The notes: generated from the letters alone by a model not told the origin. A stretch of 64,000 nt of DNA from Cytobacillus oceanisediminis (GCF_022811925.1 NZ_CP065511.1:2969501-3033500); one strand, 5' to 3'. Positions 25,591 through 34,921 are shown, counted from the stretch's first letter. Made by a program: numbers and translations.

Positions 25591-25911
25591 TCATGCCTCC
25601 CTATGTCTCATGAAATAAATTATTGGGCTCACGGCTCCCAGAATGACAATCACAAGGAACATCCAAAATCCGCTTCCTCCTCCCAACCCTAACTCATCGG
25701 CAAGAATGGCTTCAAAAAATAAAACCTGGCCAGATATTATGATTGAAAGAATGGCAAATGCCATAACCGTAAATCCGTTCAAGAAACCCTGCAAGGCTTT
25801 AGGAAGCCAAACAAGAACAAATAGAATTACAGCAATTAAAAGGAAACTGGAAATCACCGGCCTCAATAATGTAAAGGTTCCATCTGTTACAAAAGATTCG
25901 TAAGTGTACAT
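25591..25911 (-). CDS. Small integral membrane protein, unknown function
   Basis: 106 residues with three predicted membrane segments (about 15-37, 45-66 and 82-100) and a short basic tail ending RHREA. No family recognised. Isolated between the esterase and the 3' end of the aromatic catabolic operon. The ribosome site (AGGGGAATT) is acceptable. Confidence 0.65.
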   Translation of the reverse strand: MYTYESFVTDGTFTLLRPVISSFLLIAVILFVLVWLPKALQGFLNGFTVMAFAILSIIISGQVLFFEAILADELGLGGGSGFWMFLVIVILGAVSPIIYFMRHREA

Positions 25912-25974
25912 AATTCCCCTAATTATTTCTAAATTAGTATTATTTTACAATTAAACAGGTGTTGATGCCACCCT

Positions 25975-26005
25975 AAAAAACGGCTGCACTATTATGTGCA
26001 GCCGT
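25975..26005 (-). terminator. Terminator of the aromatic catabolic operon
   Basis: Minus strand ACGGCTGCACATAATAGTGC then AGCCGTTTTTT; nine-pair stem and T-run after the last gene of the cluster. Confidence 0.9.
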
Positions 26006-26016
26006 TCGGCCATTCT

Positions 26017-26337
26017 TTAATATCTCTCAAGTAATTCAATAATCACTTTAAATGTTGAGGTTGTATCCATATAGGCGTATTTGCCTTTCCCATTAAAAAA
26101 ATTGCCAGTTTGTATGACAGGATATCCCATTCCTTCCAGCAATCTGATTTTTTCATCCAGGTTATCGACAACGAACGAAATATGATGGACACCTTCACCG
26201 TATTTCTCCAGATGTTCCTGCCAAGTACTTGGTGAATCACCTGGTTCGATTAATTCGATTTGTATGAAAGGTGTATTGATGAACATATATCTTGATTTAC
26301 CTTCTGTTGGCTGACCTCTGAAAATAACCTGTGTCAT
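26017..26337 (-). CDS. N-terminally short VOC (glyoxalase-fold) protein
   Basis: 106 residues. The frame is closed by the stop of the preceding dehydrogenase gene, so it cannot be longer. The C-terminal module is normal: GVHHISFVVDNLDEKI with the metal-site His, and the strand VIIELLERY with the Glu. The N-terminal module keeps strands (RYMFI, FIQIELIEPG) but lacks the first strand and helix with the usual H-x-x-x-x-V-x-D segment, about 35 residues. It may dimerise by swapping or be a remnant. Last gene of the catabolic cluster. Confidence 0.75.
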   Translation of the reverse strand: MTQVIFRGQPTEGKSRYMFINTPFIQIELIEPGDSPSTWQEHLEKYGEGVHHISFVVDNLDEKIRLLEGMGYPVIQTGNFFNGKGKYAYMDTTSTFKVIIELLERY

Positions 26338-26349
26338 TTCACTTGGGCC

Positions 26350-27135
26350 TCAGGATAAACCCCGTACAGCAAGTCCTCCATCACTGGAAATCACTTCGCC
26401 TGTTATGGCACGGGATTGATCAGAAGCAAGCAATAGATACGCTCCAACATGGTCCTCACTGGTCATGGCTATGCGAAGTGGATTCCGGGATTTAATGCTT
26501 TTCGCTTTCGCTTCCGGATCGACTGCTTTCACAAACCGCTTAAGCGGATGAATGACATTGAGTGCCGTCAATGTGCCGCCAGGGGCAACCGCGTTCACCC
26601 TGATATCCGGGGCTAATTCAAAGGCAAGCTGGCGCATTAAGCCGATTTGCGCGTGCTTGCTTGCTGTATACCAGACTCCGCCCCCGTCCGGGTAAAAGCC
26701 GGCTCCGGAAACCGTGAAAATCATATTTCCATTTGTTTTTTTCAATTCTTCGACAGAAGCTTTTGCACCATTAAAATAACCTTTGACATTAATAGTAAAT
26801 AACAGGTCATAGGCATCTGACATGGCCTCTGGTGTTACTTCGCTAAATTTGGCAAACCCGTCGAATACGCCGGCATTGGCAACGAACATATCCAGCTTTC
26901 CCGTCGCTTCCACAGCAGCTTCAATGGCGTGAATGTGATCCTCGTATTGAGTGACGTCCCCTTCCATGCATAGAACACGATCACCGAATTCCTTTTTCAA
27001 TTGCTCGAGGCCAGCTGCTGACTTATCCAGCACCGTTACAAAGGCTCCTTCCTGTATAAAAGCCTCTGTAACAGCCTTGCCAATGCCAGAGGCGCCCCCG
27101 GTCAAATAGACTGATTTTCCGCTAAGCTGTGCCAT
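26350..27135 (-). CDS. cis-Dihydrodiol dehydrogenase (BphB/TodD-like SDR)
   Basis: 261 residues; AAGGAGG upstream. Rossmann motif TGGASGIG, then DVTQYEDH, VANAGVFD, and the catalytic block with Ser in FTVSGAGFYPDGGG and Tyr-x-x-x-Lys in WYTASKHAQ. FYPDGGG and INVKGYFNGAKA are typical of the dihydrobiphenyl-diol dehydrogenase group rather than general SDRs. It would oxidise the cis-diol from the Rieske dioxygenase, whose two subunits lie directly upstream, to a catechol with NAD+. Confidence 0.88.
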   Translation of the reverse strand: MAQLSGKSVYLTGGASGIGKAVTEAFIQEGAFVTVLDKSAAGLEQLKKEFGDRVLCMEGDVTQYEDHIHAIEAAVEATGKLDMFVANAGVFDGFAKFSEVTPEAMSDAYDLLFTINVKGYFNGAKASVEELKKTNGNMIFTVSGAGFYPDGGGVWYTASKHAQIGLMRQLAFELAPDIRVNAVAPGGTLTALNVIHPLKRFVKAVDPEAKAKSIKSRNPLRIAMTSEDHVGAYLLLASDQSRAITGEVISSDGGLAVRGLS

Positions 27136-27150
27136 AGTGAACGTTCCTCC

Positions 27151-27660
27151 TTATACAAAAATAGCAAGATTTCTGGTATTGAGTGTTGTCTGATCGACAA
27201 TGAAAACCCTCTTGGACAATTTCCAGACGCCCTCTTCATATACAAATTCATCACGGCGCTCACCAGAGATCAGATCATGATGGATGTCTGTACTGCGGCT
27301 GCGATAGATTAGAAGATAACTATTTACAGATGCTTTTTCATTCGGCACATAATCTATCAGTTTCACATTGCTTACATAGCGGCGGGTGCGTGAAGGCGGA
27401 ATTTCTGCCCAGGCATAATCCGTTTTTAACCGTTCGACTCTCAGGCTCAGCAACTCTATATCATCATTAAATGAAAACATATCTGCCGCATAATCCGGCC
27501 TTTCAGTGCCTTCTTTATTGACACGTACAGGCATTTGATAAATCAGGGATGAATGCATAAGGCTGAACCAGCCATCAAAATCAATATGATCAAGCAGCTC
27601 AGCTTCTCTGTAGAGCCATTGTTCAAATTCATAGGTTGCGAGCATTTTCTCTAAACTCAT
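27151..27660 (-). CDS. Ring-hydroxylating dioxygenase, small (beta) subunit
   Basis: 169 residues; ATG at 27660 with GGGGGA 7 bases upstream is preferred to one five codons earlier. SnoaL-like fold: ATYEFEQWLYREAELLDHID, then Arg/Thr-rich TRRYVSNVKL, and the end VFIVDQTTLNTRNLAIFV, which is the usual C-terminal strand of BphA2/HcaF-type subunits. It forms an alpha3beta3 hexamer with the alpha subunit encoded 38 bases upstream. Confidence 0.9.
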   Translation of the reverse strand: MSLEKMLATYEFEQWLYREAELLDHIDFDGWFSLMHSSLIYQMPVRVNKEGTERPDYAADMFSFNDDIELLSLRVERLKTDYAWAEIPPSRTRRYVSNVKLIDYVPNEKASVNSYLLIYRSRSTDIHHDLISGERRDEFVYEEGVWKLSKRVFIVDQTTLNTRNLAIFV

Positions 27661-27698
27661 TCTGTATTCCCCCATTTCCAGGCATCGTTCCAGTTTAC

Positions 27699-29006
27699 TT
27701 AAGCGTTCATGAGATCAAGCCAATAGCGATAGAAGTTCCTTTGATTTGCTTCAGAAAACTTATCATCGTAGACAACACCAGGACCGATGAAATCACTGAC
27801 CGGTTCACGGTGCATCCCCATCGTATAATTGTAAACAAGTTCTTTCATAAAAGGCATTGGACCTGATGCGGCAGCGGTTATGTCAGTAAATACTTCTGTA
27901 TCATCCTGCTCGAAAATGCCTGAAGGGCTAAACGTTAAAATGAAAGAATCCCTTGAACGTTTCTTCCAGTCCTCTTCCGCATTTTTCTCTACCAGGAACC
28001 AGGCGATCACTTCCATTTTATCAGGCCCAATTGGCCTCCACATCCGAACGGTTGTATTCGAAATCAGCTGCCCTTTCACTTTTGTATGCGAAATGAGGAA
28101 GCTAAGGTTTGGAAAGATGTTTCCGATCATATTTTTCAGATTGGCCAGCACATCATATTGTTCATCTGTTAAATTAGATTTATATTCAGATTTCAGCTCT
28201 TCAGGGAATGCGAAGTCAGGATTAGGAGTACCCAGATTTAAACCATGCCCGTTCATTGTGTGGATCTGGTATCCCTTTTTAGAATATGTTGCACTGGGCA
28301 CCATGCCCAATTTTGCAATGGATCCATGAGTGACCATTGTGTGGTAGGAATCGCCGACAAAGTTATCTGCTCCTACCTTCCAGTTTGAATGGATGATGAA
28401 TCTTTGCGGAGGGCCGACGACTTCCATTTCAGCACGTCCGGCTAAAATGTCCAAATACCATTTGAAATCGCCGAGGAAATCTGAAAGAGACTCAGCTTCT
28501 TCATTCCAGGTTCCAAAAATAAGGCCTTTATACGATTCAATCCTTATTTTGTGGAGTCCCAGCTTGGACTTATCCAGGTCAGTGCCATAAATATCCTTCT
28601 GCAGAGGCACTCCAATCAGATCACCATTGTTTTTAAAATTAAATCCATGATAAGGACAAACAAATGAAGATTTATTTCCTTTATCAGCACGGCATAATTT
28701 CATCCCGCGGTGTGTGCACATATTGTAAAAGCCGCGGATTTCATTCTCTGAATCTCTTGTAATAATAATCGAGTATCCTGCTAAATCTCTTAACATATAA
28801 TCATTTTTATTTGGGATTTCTGATTCATGGCCAATAAAAAGCCAGGTTTTCATAAACACCTTTTTATGCTCAATATCGTAAATCTTAGGATCTGCGAGGA
28901 TAAAGGCAGGAATGGATCCAGCCTCAGGCTGGACTGTTTCGTTTAAGTAGCCGATTGTTTCTTTTTGGGTCATTTCTTCTAAGTTCTTAGTTGTCGTTTT
29001 AATCAT
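27699..29006 (-). CDS. Ring-hydroxylating dioxygenase, large (Rieske) subunit
   Basis: 435 residues; ATG at 29006 (AAGGGGG nine bases upstream). Rieske centre: Cys97-x-His99 and Cys117-x-x-His120 in CTHRGMKLC...CPYHGF. Mononuclear iron: DNFVGDSYHTMVTH with His222 and His227 and the bridging Asp219, and the C-terminal Asp in FEQDDTEVF. It inserts both atoms of O2 into an aromatic ring. Electrons must come from a ferredoxin and reductase, neither of which is in the window. The substrate class cannot be read; resemblance is to the biphenyl/phenylpropionate group by its partners. Confidence 0.92.
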   Translation of the reverse strand: MIKTTTKNLEEMTQKETIGYLNETVQPEAGSIPAFILADPKIYDIEHKKVFMKTWLFIGHESEIPNKNDYMLRDLAGYSIIITRDSENEIRGFYNMCTHRGMKLCRADKGNKSSFVCPYHGFNFKNNGDLIGVPLQKDIYGTDLDKSKLGLHKIRIESYKGLIFGTWNEEAESLSDFLGDFKWYLDILAGRAEMEVVGPPQRFIIHSNWKVGADNFVGDSYHTMVTHGSIAKLGMVPSATYSKKGYQIHTMNGHGLNLGTPNPDFAFPEELKSEYKSNLTDEQYDVLANLKNMIGNIFPNLSFLISHTKVKGQLISNTTVRMWRPIGPDKMEVIAWFLVEKNAEEDWKKRSRDSFILTFSPSGIFEQDDTEVFTDITAAASGPMPFMKELVYNYTMGMHREPVSDFIGPGVVYDDKFSEANQRNFYRYWLDLMNA

Positions 29007-29051
29007 ATGTAAATTCCCCCTTCGTCTTAAAATAAGCTTCTCCAAGGAGCG

Positions 29052-29078
29052 AGGAAAAGAATAAACTATTCTCTTCCT
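29052..29078. other. Intercistronic hairpin before the dioxygenase genes
   Basis: AGGAAAAGAATA-AAC-TATTCTCTTCCT, a 12-pair stem with one G-T pair, lies in the 94-base gap between the aspartate-dehydrogenase-like gene and the dioxygenase alpha gene. No T-run follows, so it is more likely an mRNA processing or stability element than a terminator. Confidence 0.6.
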
Positions 29079-29100
29079 GCTATAGCACCAAACTCACATC

Positions 29101-29883
29101 TCATCCAACCCGGATCAATTCATCCCTATTCTTCAATGAAGCCAGGATGCTTAGAGCTGCGAGGTAGCTTGTCTTTGGATTATTAGGCATCGGGTCATTT
29201 TCGACTTGAAGCGATAGCTTTCCGAAAGAACCTGCTGCCTCAATCGTATGGCTATTTATCCTTACTGCTGGATCGGATATGATTTTAACTCCGGTATTCT
29301 CGGCACCTAATCCCGCGAGAGACAAGATAATGGAAACATTGATATTCTTAGGGAATAATCTAATGGCTTCGGCGGCAGAACCCTCAAAAAGCACATTTTC
29401 CCTATCAAGAGGGGCACCAGGAAGTGCCTGAGGAGGCTTCCTGGTGATAATGGAGACAGAATCCAGCTCACCAATCGATTTGGCTGCTTTTAAAACATCC
29501 AATCCGCCGATTGCCCCTGATGGCAAGTGAATTTTCGTATTATTTAAGATGCAAATTTCTTCAAGGCACTTATAAAATTCCTGGTCTGCCAATGCTCCAA
29601 CACTGCTGACAACCAGATCTTTCCCAGAAAGCAAAATGGAAGCAGCATACTCTTCTACAGCCTCAACAGTGGCCGCTTCAATGACCAGGTCCGCATCGGA
29701 TTTTAAAAGGGATTCCACGTCTGCAAAGATTTCCGCTTTAAATTCACGTGATAGTTCCTTTGCCTGTTCCTGGCAGCGGGTATGAAGGCCAATAATTTTC
29801 GCATTTGGTATTAAGCAGTCTTTATTAATGCTTTGAAGCAGGAACCTGCCTATATTCCCGCCTCCTATTAAGGCTAATTTCAT
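29101..29883 (-). CDS. L-aspartate dehydrogenase-like (NadX/DUF108) protein
   Basis: 260 residues; GGGGGATACC upstream of ATG. N-terminal Rossmann domain with GGGNIGRFLL, then VIEAATVEAVEEYA and LPSGAIGGLDVLKAA, the catalytic segment of aspartate dehydrogenases; the C-terminal part has NVSIILSLAGLG and MPNNPKTSYLAALS. The family oxidatively deaminates aspartate with NAD(P)+. Inside this catabolic cluster it may act on an amino acid-like side chain instead, or supply a step not evident from sequence. Confidence 0.83.
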   Translation of the reverse strand: MKLALIGGGNIGRFLLQSINKDCLIPNAKIIGLHTRCQEQAKELSREFKAEIFADVESLLKSDADLVIEAATVEAVEEYAASILLSGKDLVVSSVGALADQEFYKCLEEICILNNTKIHLPSGAIGGLDVLKAAKSIGELDSVSIITRKPPQALPGAPLDRENVLFEGSAAEAIRLFPKNINVSIILSLAGLGAENTGVKIISDPAVRINSHTIEAAGSFGKLSLQVENDPMPNNPKTSYLAALSILASLKNRDELIRVG

Positions 29884-29895
29884 ATCGGTATCCCC

Positions 29896-31344
29896 CTAAT
29901 TGGCAAAACCATAGGAATCTGCAAAAAACTCCAGGCCGCAATGCCGCGTTTCACGTGAAAGTCCGCTTTCCTTTAGGCCCGGGAAGTCCAGATGGAGATC
30001 CTGAAAAACGGTATGATTATTATGGAAAACGGCGCCGGCCTCTAACCGGTCTGCAAATTTAATCGCTTTGGATTCATCTTCTGTCCAAACAGAAGCCCTT
30101 AAACCAAATTCACTGTCATTTGCAAGGCTGATTGCTTCTTCTTCCTCTTTAAATGGAAGGATCGGAATGACAGGCCCAAACTGTTCAGCACGAACAATTT
30201 CACTTTTCTGATCTGCGCCGGTGATGATTGCAGGCAGTATGTAATAGCCTTTGTCCCAGGACTCTGGATCGAGCTGAATCCCTCCAGTGATGACTGTGGC
30301 ACCGGATTTTCTGGCACGTTCGAGCAGGCCATTCACATATTCGTATTGAGCCTTATTGTTCAAAGGCCCCATCTCCGCATCAGGCTGAATGCCGTTTCCA
30401 ACCTTAATATGCTGAAATTCTTTTCTAAGCTTTTCTACTAGCTCCCCGTATCGTGATTCATGAACATATATCCTTTTAATGGCTGAGCACACCTGGCCAG
30501 CTGCCCGAAGAACACCGAAACGCAGGCGTTTAATAGCGCTTTCATCCAGATTTGCATCTTCGAGAATAATAGCCGCATCATTCCCGCCAAGCTCCATGTA
30601 GACATTTTTCACTGTGCCTGAAGCAGCCCGCATGATTTCTTTCCCAGTCTCGGTACTGCCGACAAACGCAATCGTTCGGATTCGAGCATCCGAGCAAAGC
30701 TTATTGCCAATAACTCCACCTGAACCAGTTACTACATTAATGACTCCTTCAGGGAAATAAGAAGCTACTGTCTTGAGGAATGACATGATCGTTAGCGGAC
30801 AGCTCGTCGCCGGCTTTACAACGACTGTGTTTCCGGCAAGAACAGCTGGGATCACCCGCTTAAACGTAAGGATCATTGGTGAATTCCATGGAGAGATCAC
30901 CGCAGTTACCCCACGGGGACGCTTGCGGATTTGGACCTTCTGGGAACCGGGAATGGATTGAGGCTTCCACCATTCCAGCAGCTCTTCGGCAGCTTCCTTC
31001 ATAATATCGACACAGCGCAGAAGGTCTTTTTTCGCTTCCACCAACACTTTTCCATTTTCTCGGATCAGCAAAGTTACGTTCTCTTCGACACTTGCTTTAA
31101 TCTCGTCGGCAGCCAGCTTCATCCGGTTTGCCCGGTCCTCAATCTCACTTCCCGACCAGGTTCCGAAAGCCTTTGCTGCAGCAGAAATGGCCAATTCAAC
31201 CTGTTCTTCTGTACACAATGCAACTTCGCCCACAACTTCCTGATGATCAGCAGGATTAAGAACATGGGCTGTATTTTCTGCCTGGATCCACTCTCCAGCT
31301 ATTAAATATTTTCCTGAAACAAATGGATAAGTCGAAATCACCAC
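29896..31344 (-). CDS. NAD(P)-dependent aldehyde dehydrogenase
   Basis: 482 residues; GTG with AAGGGAG six bases upstream. Motifs: VISPWNSPMILTF, KPATSCPLT, the NAD loop FVGSTETGKEI, general-base Glu in MELGGNDA, nucleophile Cys in AAGQVCSAIKR, and EQFGPVIPILPF. Belongs to the benzaldehyde/vanillin or salicylaldehyde-like group in general layout, but the exact aldehyde is unknown. Placed directly after the ThDP enzyme, it would oxidise the aldehyde left by decarboxylation. Confidence 0.9.
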   Translation of the reverse strand: MVISTYPFVSGKYLIAGEWIQAENTAHVLNPADHQEVVGEVALCTEEQVELAISAAAKAFGTWSGSEIEDRANRMKLAADEIKASVEENVTLLIRENGKVLVEAKKDLLRCVDIMKEAAEELLEWWKPQSIPGSQKVQIRKRPRGVTAVISPWNSPMILTFKRVIPAVLAGNTVVVKPATSCPLTIMSFLKTVASYFPEGVINVVTGSGGVIGNKLCSDARIRTIAFVGSTETGKEIMRAASGTVKNVYMELGGNDAAIILEDANLDESAIKRLRFGVLRAAGQVCSAIKRIYVHESRYGELVEKLRKEFQHIKVGNGIQPDAEMGPLNNKAQYEYVNGLLERARKSGATVITGGIQLDPESWDKGYYILPAIITGADQKSEIVRAEQFGPVIPILPFKEEEEAISLANDSEFGLRASVWTEDESKAIKFADRLEAGAVFHNNHTVFQDLHLDFPGLKESGLSRETRHCGLEFFADSYGFAN

Positions 31345-31355
31345 AAATCACTCCC

Positions 31356-33086
31356 TTACAACTTTTTCGGTTTGAAAGCTTCCGCCGCACCAGGAGGCCC
31401 TCCGAATGGTTTCGCCATTGGCCCGACTGCTTCCATATCCACTACGATCATGGATGGTTTTCTCCTGTCTATTGCCTTCTCCAGCTCGGACGCGAATTCT
31501 TCCGGAGAACCGATTTGCGCAGAAGCAAATCCCATGGACTGAGCCAGCAAAACGAAATCAGGGCTAACTAAATCGACCGCTACCTGACGTCCATAGGCCG
31601 CATCCTGAATATTTCGGAGAACACCATATCCTGCATCATCAAACAGGATGACGATGATCGGAAGGCTTTCCTGTACTGCAGTTGCCATTTCACCCACATT
31701 GACCATGAAGCCGCCATCTCCAGCTAATAAAACAACTTGTCTATCCTTACATCCCATTTGTGCTCCGATTGCAGTCGGCAAGCCTTGGCCAATCCCTCCG
31801 CCTGAAGCATGAATGGATGTACGCGGCTGATATATTTCAAATAATCGGCTGCCCCAGACATTTGCCTGTACCGTAACGTCACGCACCATTACAGTATCCC
31901 GCGGGAGCAATTTACGCATAGCATCAGCTATTTTTTCATATGGTCCAAGCGTTGCTCTCAACTGAAGACGCAGTTCTTTCCTTACTGATAGCACTTCTTC
32001 CAAATATTCTTCGGAAGGCGCAAATGTTTGCTTAGCCAATTCTTCATTTACCTTTCTTAATATAAGCTTAGCATCACCTGCCAGCCCAATGGCGGCGGCA
32101 TAATTACGGTTCATTGCCTGCATATCAGCATCAATGCTGATATGATTTTCAGGAACTTCTATTTTCCAGTTGGAGGTTTCATTCCCTCTAAATCTGACTC
32201 CAATGCTGATCAGAAGATCCGATTTCTTCACTAAATCTTTTGTTAATTCAAATGATGCAAAGTGGCCAATACATTGAGGATGATCCTCCGGAATGCTGCC
32301 CTTGCCTGATTGGCTCGTAATAACGGCTGCCCCGATTCTTTCCGCAAGCTCCTGCACTTCTTTGGAAGCCCCAGAGCTAATGACGCCCCCTCCTGCCCAA
32401 ATGACCGGGCGGCGGGCCTGGCTGACTTTGGTTATCGCCTCTTTTGGAAGATACGATATGGAGCTGTTTTCCTGTACTGAAACATTCACTTCTTCCAATG
32501 AATAATCCGGTATAATCGCAGATTGGAAATCGATTGGGATTTCTACTGAAACAGGGCCTGAAGGTGCAGCAGCAGCTTCCTTAATCGCTTGCCTGATAAC
32601 CGCTGCTGCCTGTTCAGGCCTTCTTAGCCGCATAGCTTTTTTGCAAGAACCCTCCATGATAGACAGCTGGTCTTTACATTCGTGAATATAGCCTCTGCCA
32701 GTTCCCAAATAGGGGGATGCAACCTCACCTGTTAAATGAAGGACCGGAACCCCCGCTGCCCATGACTCAATCAGTGAACCCGCTGCGTTTCCTGCGCCAG
32801 TTCCCGTACTCGTGATGACTACTCCCATTTTTCCTGTCGCACGGGCATAACCATCTGCCATATTTGCCGCACCGCTCTCCCCGCGCGAGCATACCAGATG
32901 AATACTTCCATCACGGAGGATGGCATCATAAATCGGCATATTATGAATGCTTACAATTCCAAATGCCACCTCAACACCAGCACGGACGAGTTCCTTCACT
33001 ACTGCATCTGCTGCAGTAAATTCCATTTGCTCATTTGCTATTACCGGTGCAATTTCCAATTGTTCCTGTTGGCTCATCCTAATCAT
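31356..33086 (-). CDS. ThDP-dependent decarboxylase/lyase (benzoylformate decarboxylase-like)
   Basis: 576 residues in three domains: PYR (RGESGAANMADGYARATG, where the Glu activates ThDP), central (PVIWAGGGVISSGA) and PP (GDGGFMVNVGEMATA, the Mg-ThDP motif). No FAD-binding signature of true acetohydroxyacid synthase is obvious. The family includes benzoylformate and indolepyruvate decarboxylases and glyoxylate carboligase. With an amino-acid dehydrogenase and an aldehyde dehydrogenase next to it, decarboxylation of a 2-oxo acid is the simplest reading. The ATG three codons in is an alternative start. Confidence 0.85.
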   Translation of the reverse strand: MIRMSQQEQLEIAPVIANEQMEFTAADAVVKELVRAGVEVAFGIVSIHNMPIYDAILRDGSIHLVCSRGESGAANMADGYARATGKMGVVITSTGTGAGNAAGSLIESWAAGVPVLHLTGEVASPYLGTGRGYIHECKDQLSIMEGSCKKAMRLRRPEQAAAVIRQAIKEAAAAPSGPVSVEIPIDFQSAIIPDYSLEEVNVSVQENSSISYLPKEAITKVSQARRPVIWAGGGVISSGASKEVQELAERIGAAVITSQSGKGSIPEDHPQCIGHFASFELTKDLVKKSDLLISIGVRFRGNETSNWKIEVPENHISIDADMQAMNRNYAAAIGLAGDAKLILRKVNEELAKQTFAPSEEYLEEVLSVRKELRLQLRATLGPYEKIADAMRKLLPRDTVMVRDVTVQANVWGSRLFEIYQPRTSIHASGGGIGQGLPTAIGAQMGCKDRQVVLLAGDGGFMVNVGEMATAVQESLPIIVILFDDAGYGVLRNIQDAAYGRQVAVDLVSPDFVLLAQSMGFASAQIGSPEEFASELEKAIDRRKPSMIVVDMEAVGPMAKPFGGPPGAAEAFKPKKL

Positions 33087-33104
33087 TCCTGCCTTTGCTT
33101 GATA

Positions 33105-33896
33105 TTAAAGCGCTTTCCCCAGCGCTCCAGCTGTTTCAATGGTTGATCCTGAAACATAACTTGCCTGCTTTGAAGCTAAAAAGAGAATGACACTGGCTAC
33201 TTCTTCTGCTTCTCCAACCCTGCCCAGCGGAATCTTCCGCTTTGCTGCAAGATCTTTGTAATATTCCTCGGCATCCATATCAGGTGCATTTTTCAATCGT
33301 CTGCGTTCCCACTGGTCTGTACGGATTAATCCAAGACTTACGGAGTTGACCAGGATATTGTCTGATGCAAGCTCTTGGGAAAGCGTTTTACTTAAGTTTA
33401 GAAGACCTGCCCTTGTAGCAGCTGTAGCAACCATATGTCTTTCAGGTTCCTTTGCCAGCGTGGCATTAATATTAATGATTCTTCCGCCTCCGCTCTTCAC
33501 CAAATATGGATGAACAGCACGTACCGCATGGATAATGGCAAAATATTTTAACTGAATCTGCTCCTGCCATTGCTCATCTGTAATATCGAAGAAATGGCCC
33601 ATAACACTTTGTCCGGCTGCATTAATTAAGATATCAATTCCTTCAAGCCGGGATGCTGCTGAATCGATAAAACGATTAACATCCTCTTTATTAGTTACAT
33701 CACAAGTGGCGGCAAAGATCGATTCCCGGGATCCGAAATGCAATAAATGGTCAAATGCTTTATCCTTCCTCTCTGCATTCCTGCCGCATACCGCCACATT
33801 TGCACCTTCCTGAAGGAACATTTCTGCTGTTTTGAGGCCTACTCCTGAAGTCCCGCCCATTATGACTGCTGTTTTTCCTTTTAAACCAAAGTCCAT
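33105..33896 (-). CDS. SDR-family protein without the classical Tyr-x-x-x-Lys
   Basis: 263 residues; ATG at 33896 with GAAAGGGG upstream. Rossmann motif GGTSGVGLKTAE and the NNAG-like INAAGQSV are present. At the catalytic position the sequence is T-A-A-T-R (HMVATAATRAGLLN) instead of Y-x-x-x-K, and the usual Ser is within NINAT. It is therefore either a divergent reductase using other residues or a non-catalytic binding protein. Within the cluster it sits between the extradiol dioxygenase and the ThDP enzyme. Confidence 0.83.
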   Translation of the reverse strand: MDFGLKGKTAVIMGGTSGVGLKTAEMFLQEGANVAVCGRNAERKDKAFDHLLHFGSRESIFAATCDVTNKEDVNRFIDSAASRLEGIDILINAAGQSVMGHFFDITDEQWQEQIQLKYFAIIHAVRAVHPYLVKSGGGRIININATLAKEPERHMVATAATRAGLLNLSKTLSQELASDNILVNSVSLGLIRTDQWERRRLKNAPDMDAEEYYKDLAAKRKIPLGRVGEAEEVASVILFLASKQASYVSGSTIETAGALGKAL

Positions 33897-33919
33897 CACG
33901 ATACCCCTTTCAAATATCT

Positions 33920-34834
33920 TTAGGTTAATGCATTCACGTTAACCCAGCCTGGGTCAGGCTTTCCGCCCATCGCTGCACGTGCTTCAGGTTTTGGAGGTCC
34001 GGCTATTCCCCATTGATCCATCAGGTGTGGAACTCTTTTCCATACTCGAGCCACCCATTCTTCCTCATCTTCAATGGTTTCGAGATAACAAGTGTATTCC
34101 ATGACAAATTTGGCAGGATCCTGGAAGTAACAGAAGATGTTATTTCCCGGTCCATGGCGTCCAGGCCCCCAAAGCTCCTGATAACCTGCTTTCCTGACGT
34201 TTGAAATCCCCCGCATGACTTCGTCCACTGTGTCTACCTCATAGGCAATATGATTGACAGATGCATGCTGGTCCTGGTTGAAGGCAAGTGAGTGATGCTT
34301 CCTGTTGCAGCGGAGGAAAGACATCTGGTGTTCGCTCCAATCAGTAACCTTAAATCCTAAAACATTAGTATAAAAATCTGTAATCATATCCAGGTCCGCC
34401 GTATTCATGACAACATGATTCAGCTTCACCGGATCTACATTCTTCTTATTCCAGATTGTCGTGTGCATTTCCACCCATGCTGAAAGTTCAATGCATCGGT
34501 TTTCAGGATCAGCAAAGCGAAGCCCGTAGCCTTTACCTTCTTCATCTAAATAGCCCGGCGGTGAAATAACCGGTATACCTTTGGAAGCCAGAATTTCCGC
34601 AGCCCTGTCAACGGCGTTCTTATCAACCATTCCAAATGCAATATGGTGAAGCCCCGCTTTTTCTCCCCGCTTCAAATGTAAAATATGATTCTCTGAACCA
34701 GCACCCCTGAAATAGACAGAATCCCCATCTTCGGATACCTTATCAAGACCCCAAATCTTCTCGTAAAACTCAGCCTGCTCCTCAAGAACTGGAGTAATAA
34801 GACTAATGTGCCTCAAGTGAGTAATGCCTAACAT
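33920..34834 (-). CDS. Type I extradiol (catechol 2,3-) dioxygenase
   Basis: 304 residues; ATG at 34834 with GGAGGTG six bases upstream. Two VOC domains: the N-terminal one is structural, the C-terminal one carries the iron ligands His in KLNHVVMNTADL, His in SVNHIAYEV and Glu in FVMEYTCYLE. This is the BphC/catechol 2,3-dioxygenase type that cleaves a catechol next to its hydroxyls. It follows the diol dehydrogenase in the pathway and precedes the C-C hydrolase. Confidence 0.9.
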   Translation of the reverse strand: MLGITHLRHISLITPVLEEQAEFYEKIWGLDKVSEDGDSVYFRGAGSENHILHLKRGEKAGLHHIAFGMVDKNAVDRAAEILASKGIPVISPPGYLDEEGKGYGLRFADPENRCIELSAWVEMHTTIWNKKNVDPVKLNHVVMNTADLDMITDFYTNVLGFKVTDWSEHQMSFLRCNRKHHSLAFNQDQHASVNHIAYEVDTVDEVMRGISNVRKAGYQELWGPGRHGPGNNIFCYFQDPAKFVMEYTCYLETIEDEEEWVARVWKRVPHLMDQWGIAGPPKPEARAAMGGKPDPGWVNVNALT

Positions 34835-34921
34835 CCCATGCACCTCCAAAATAATAGATTTACAATCGTCCAATCAAAGGCTCGCGCCATGTGGAACAGG
34901 AAACATTTTTTGTTAAAGGAA

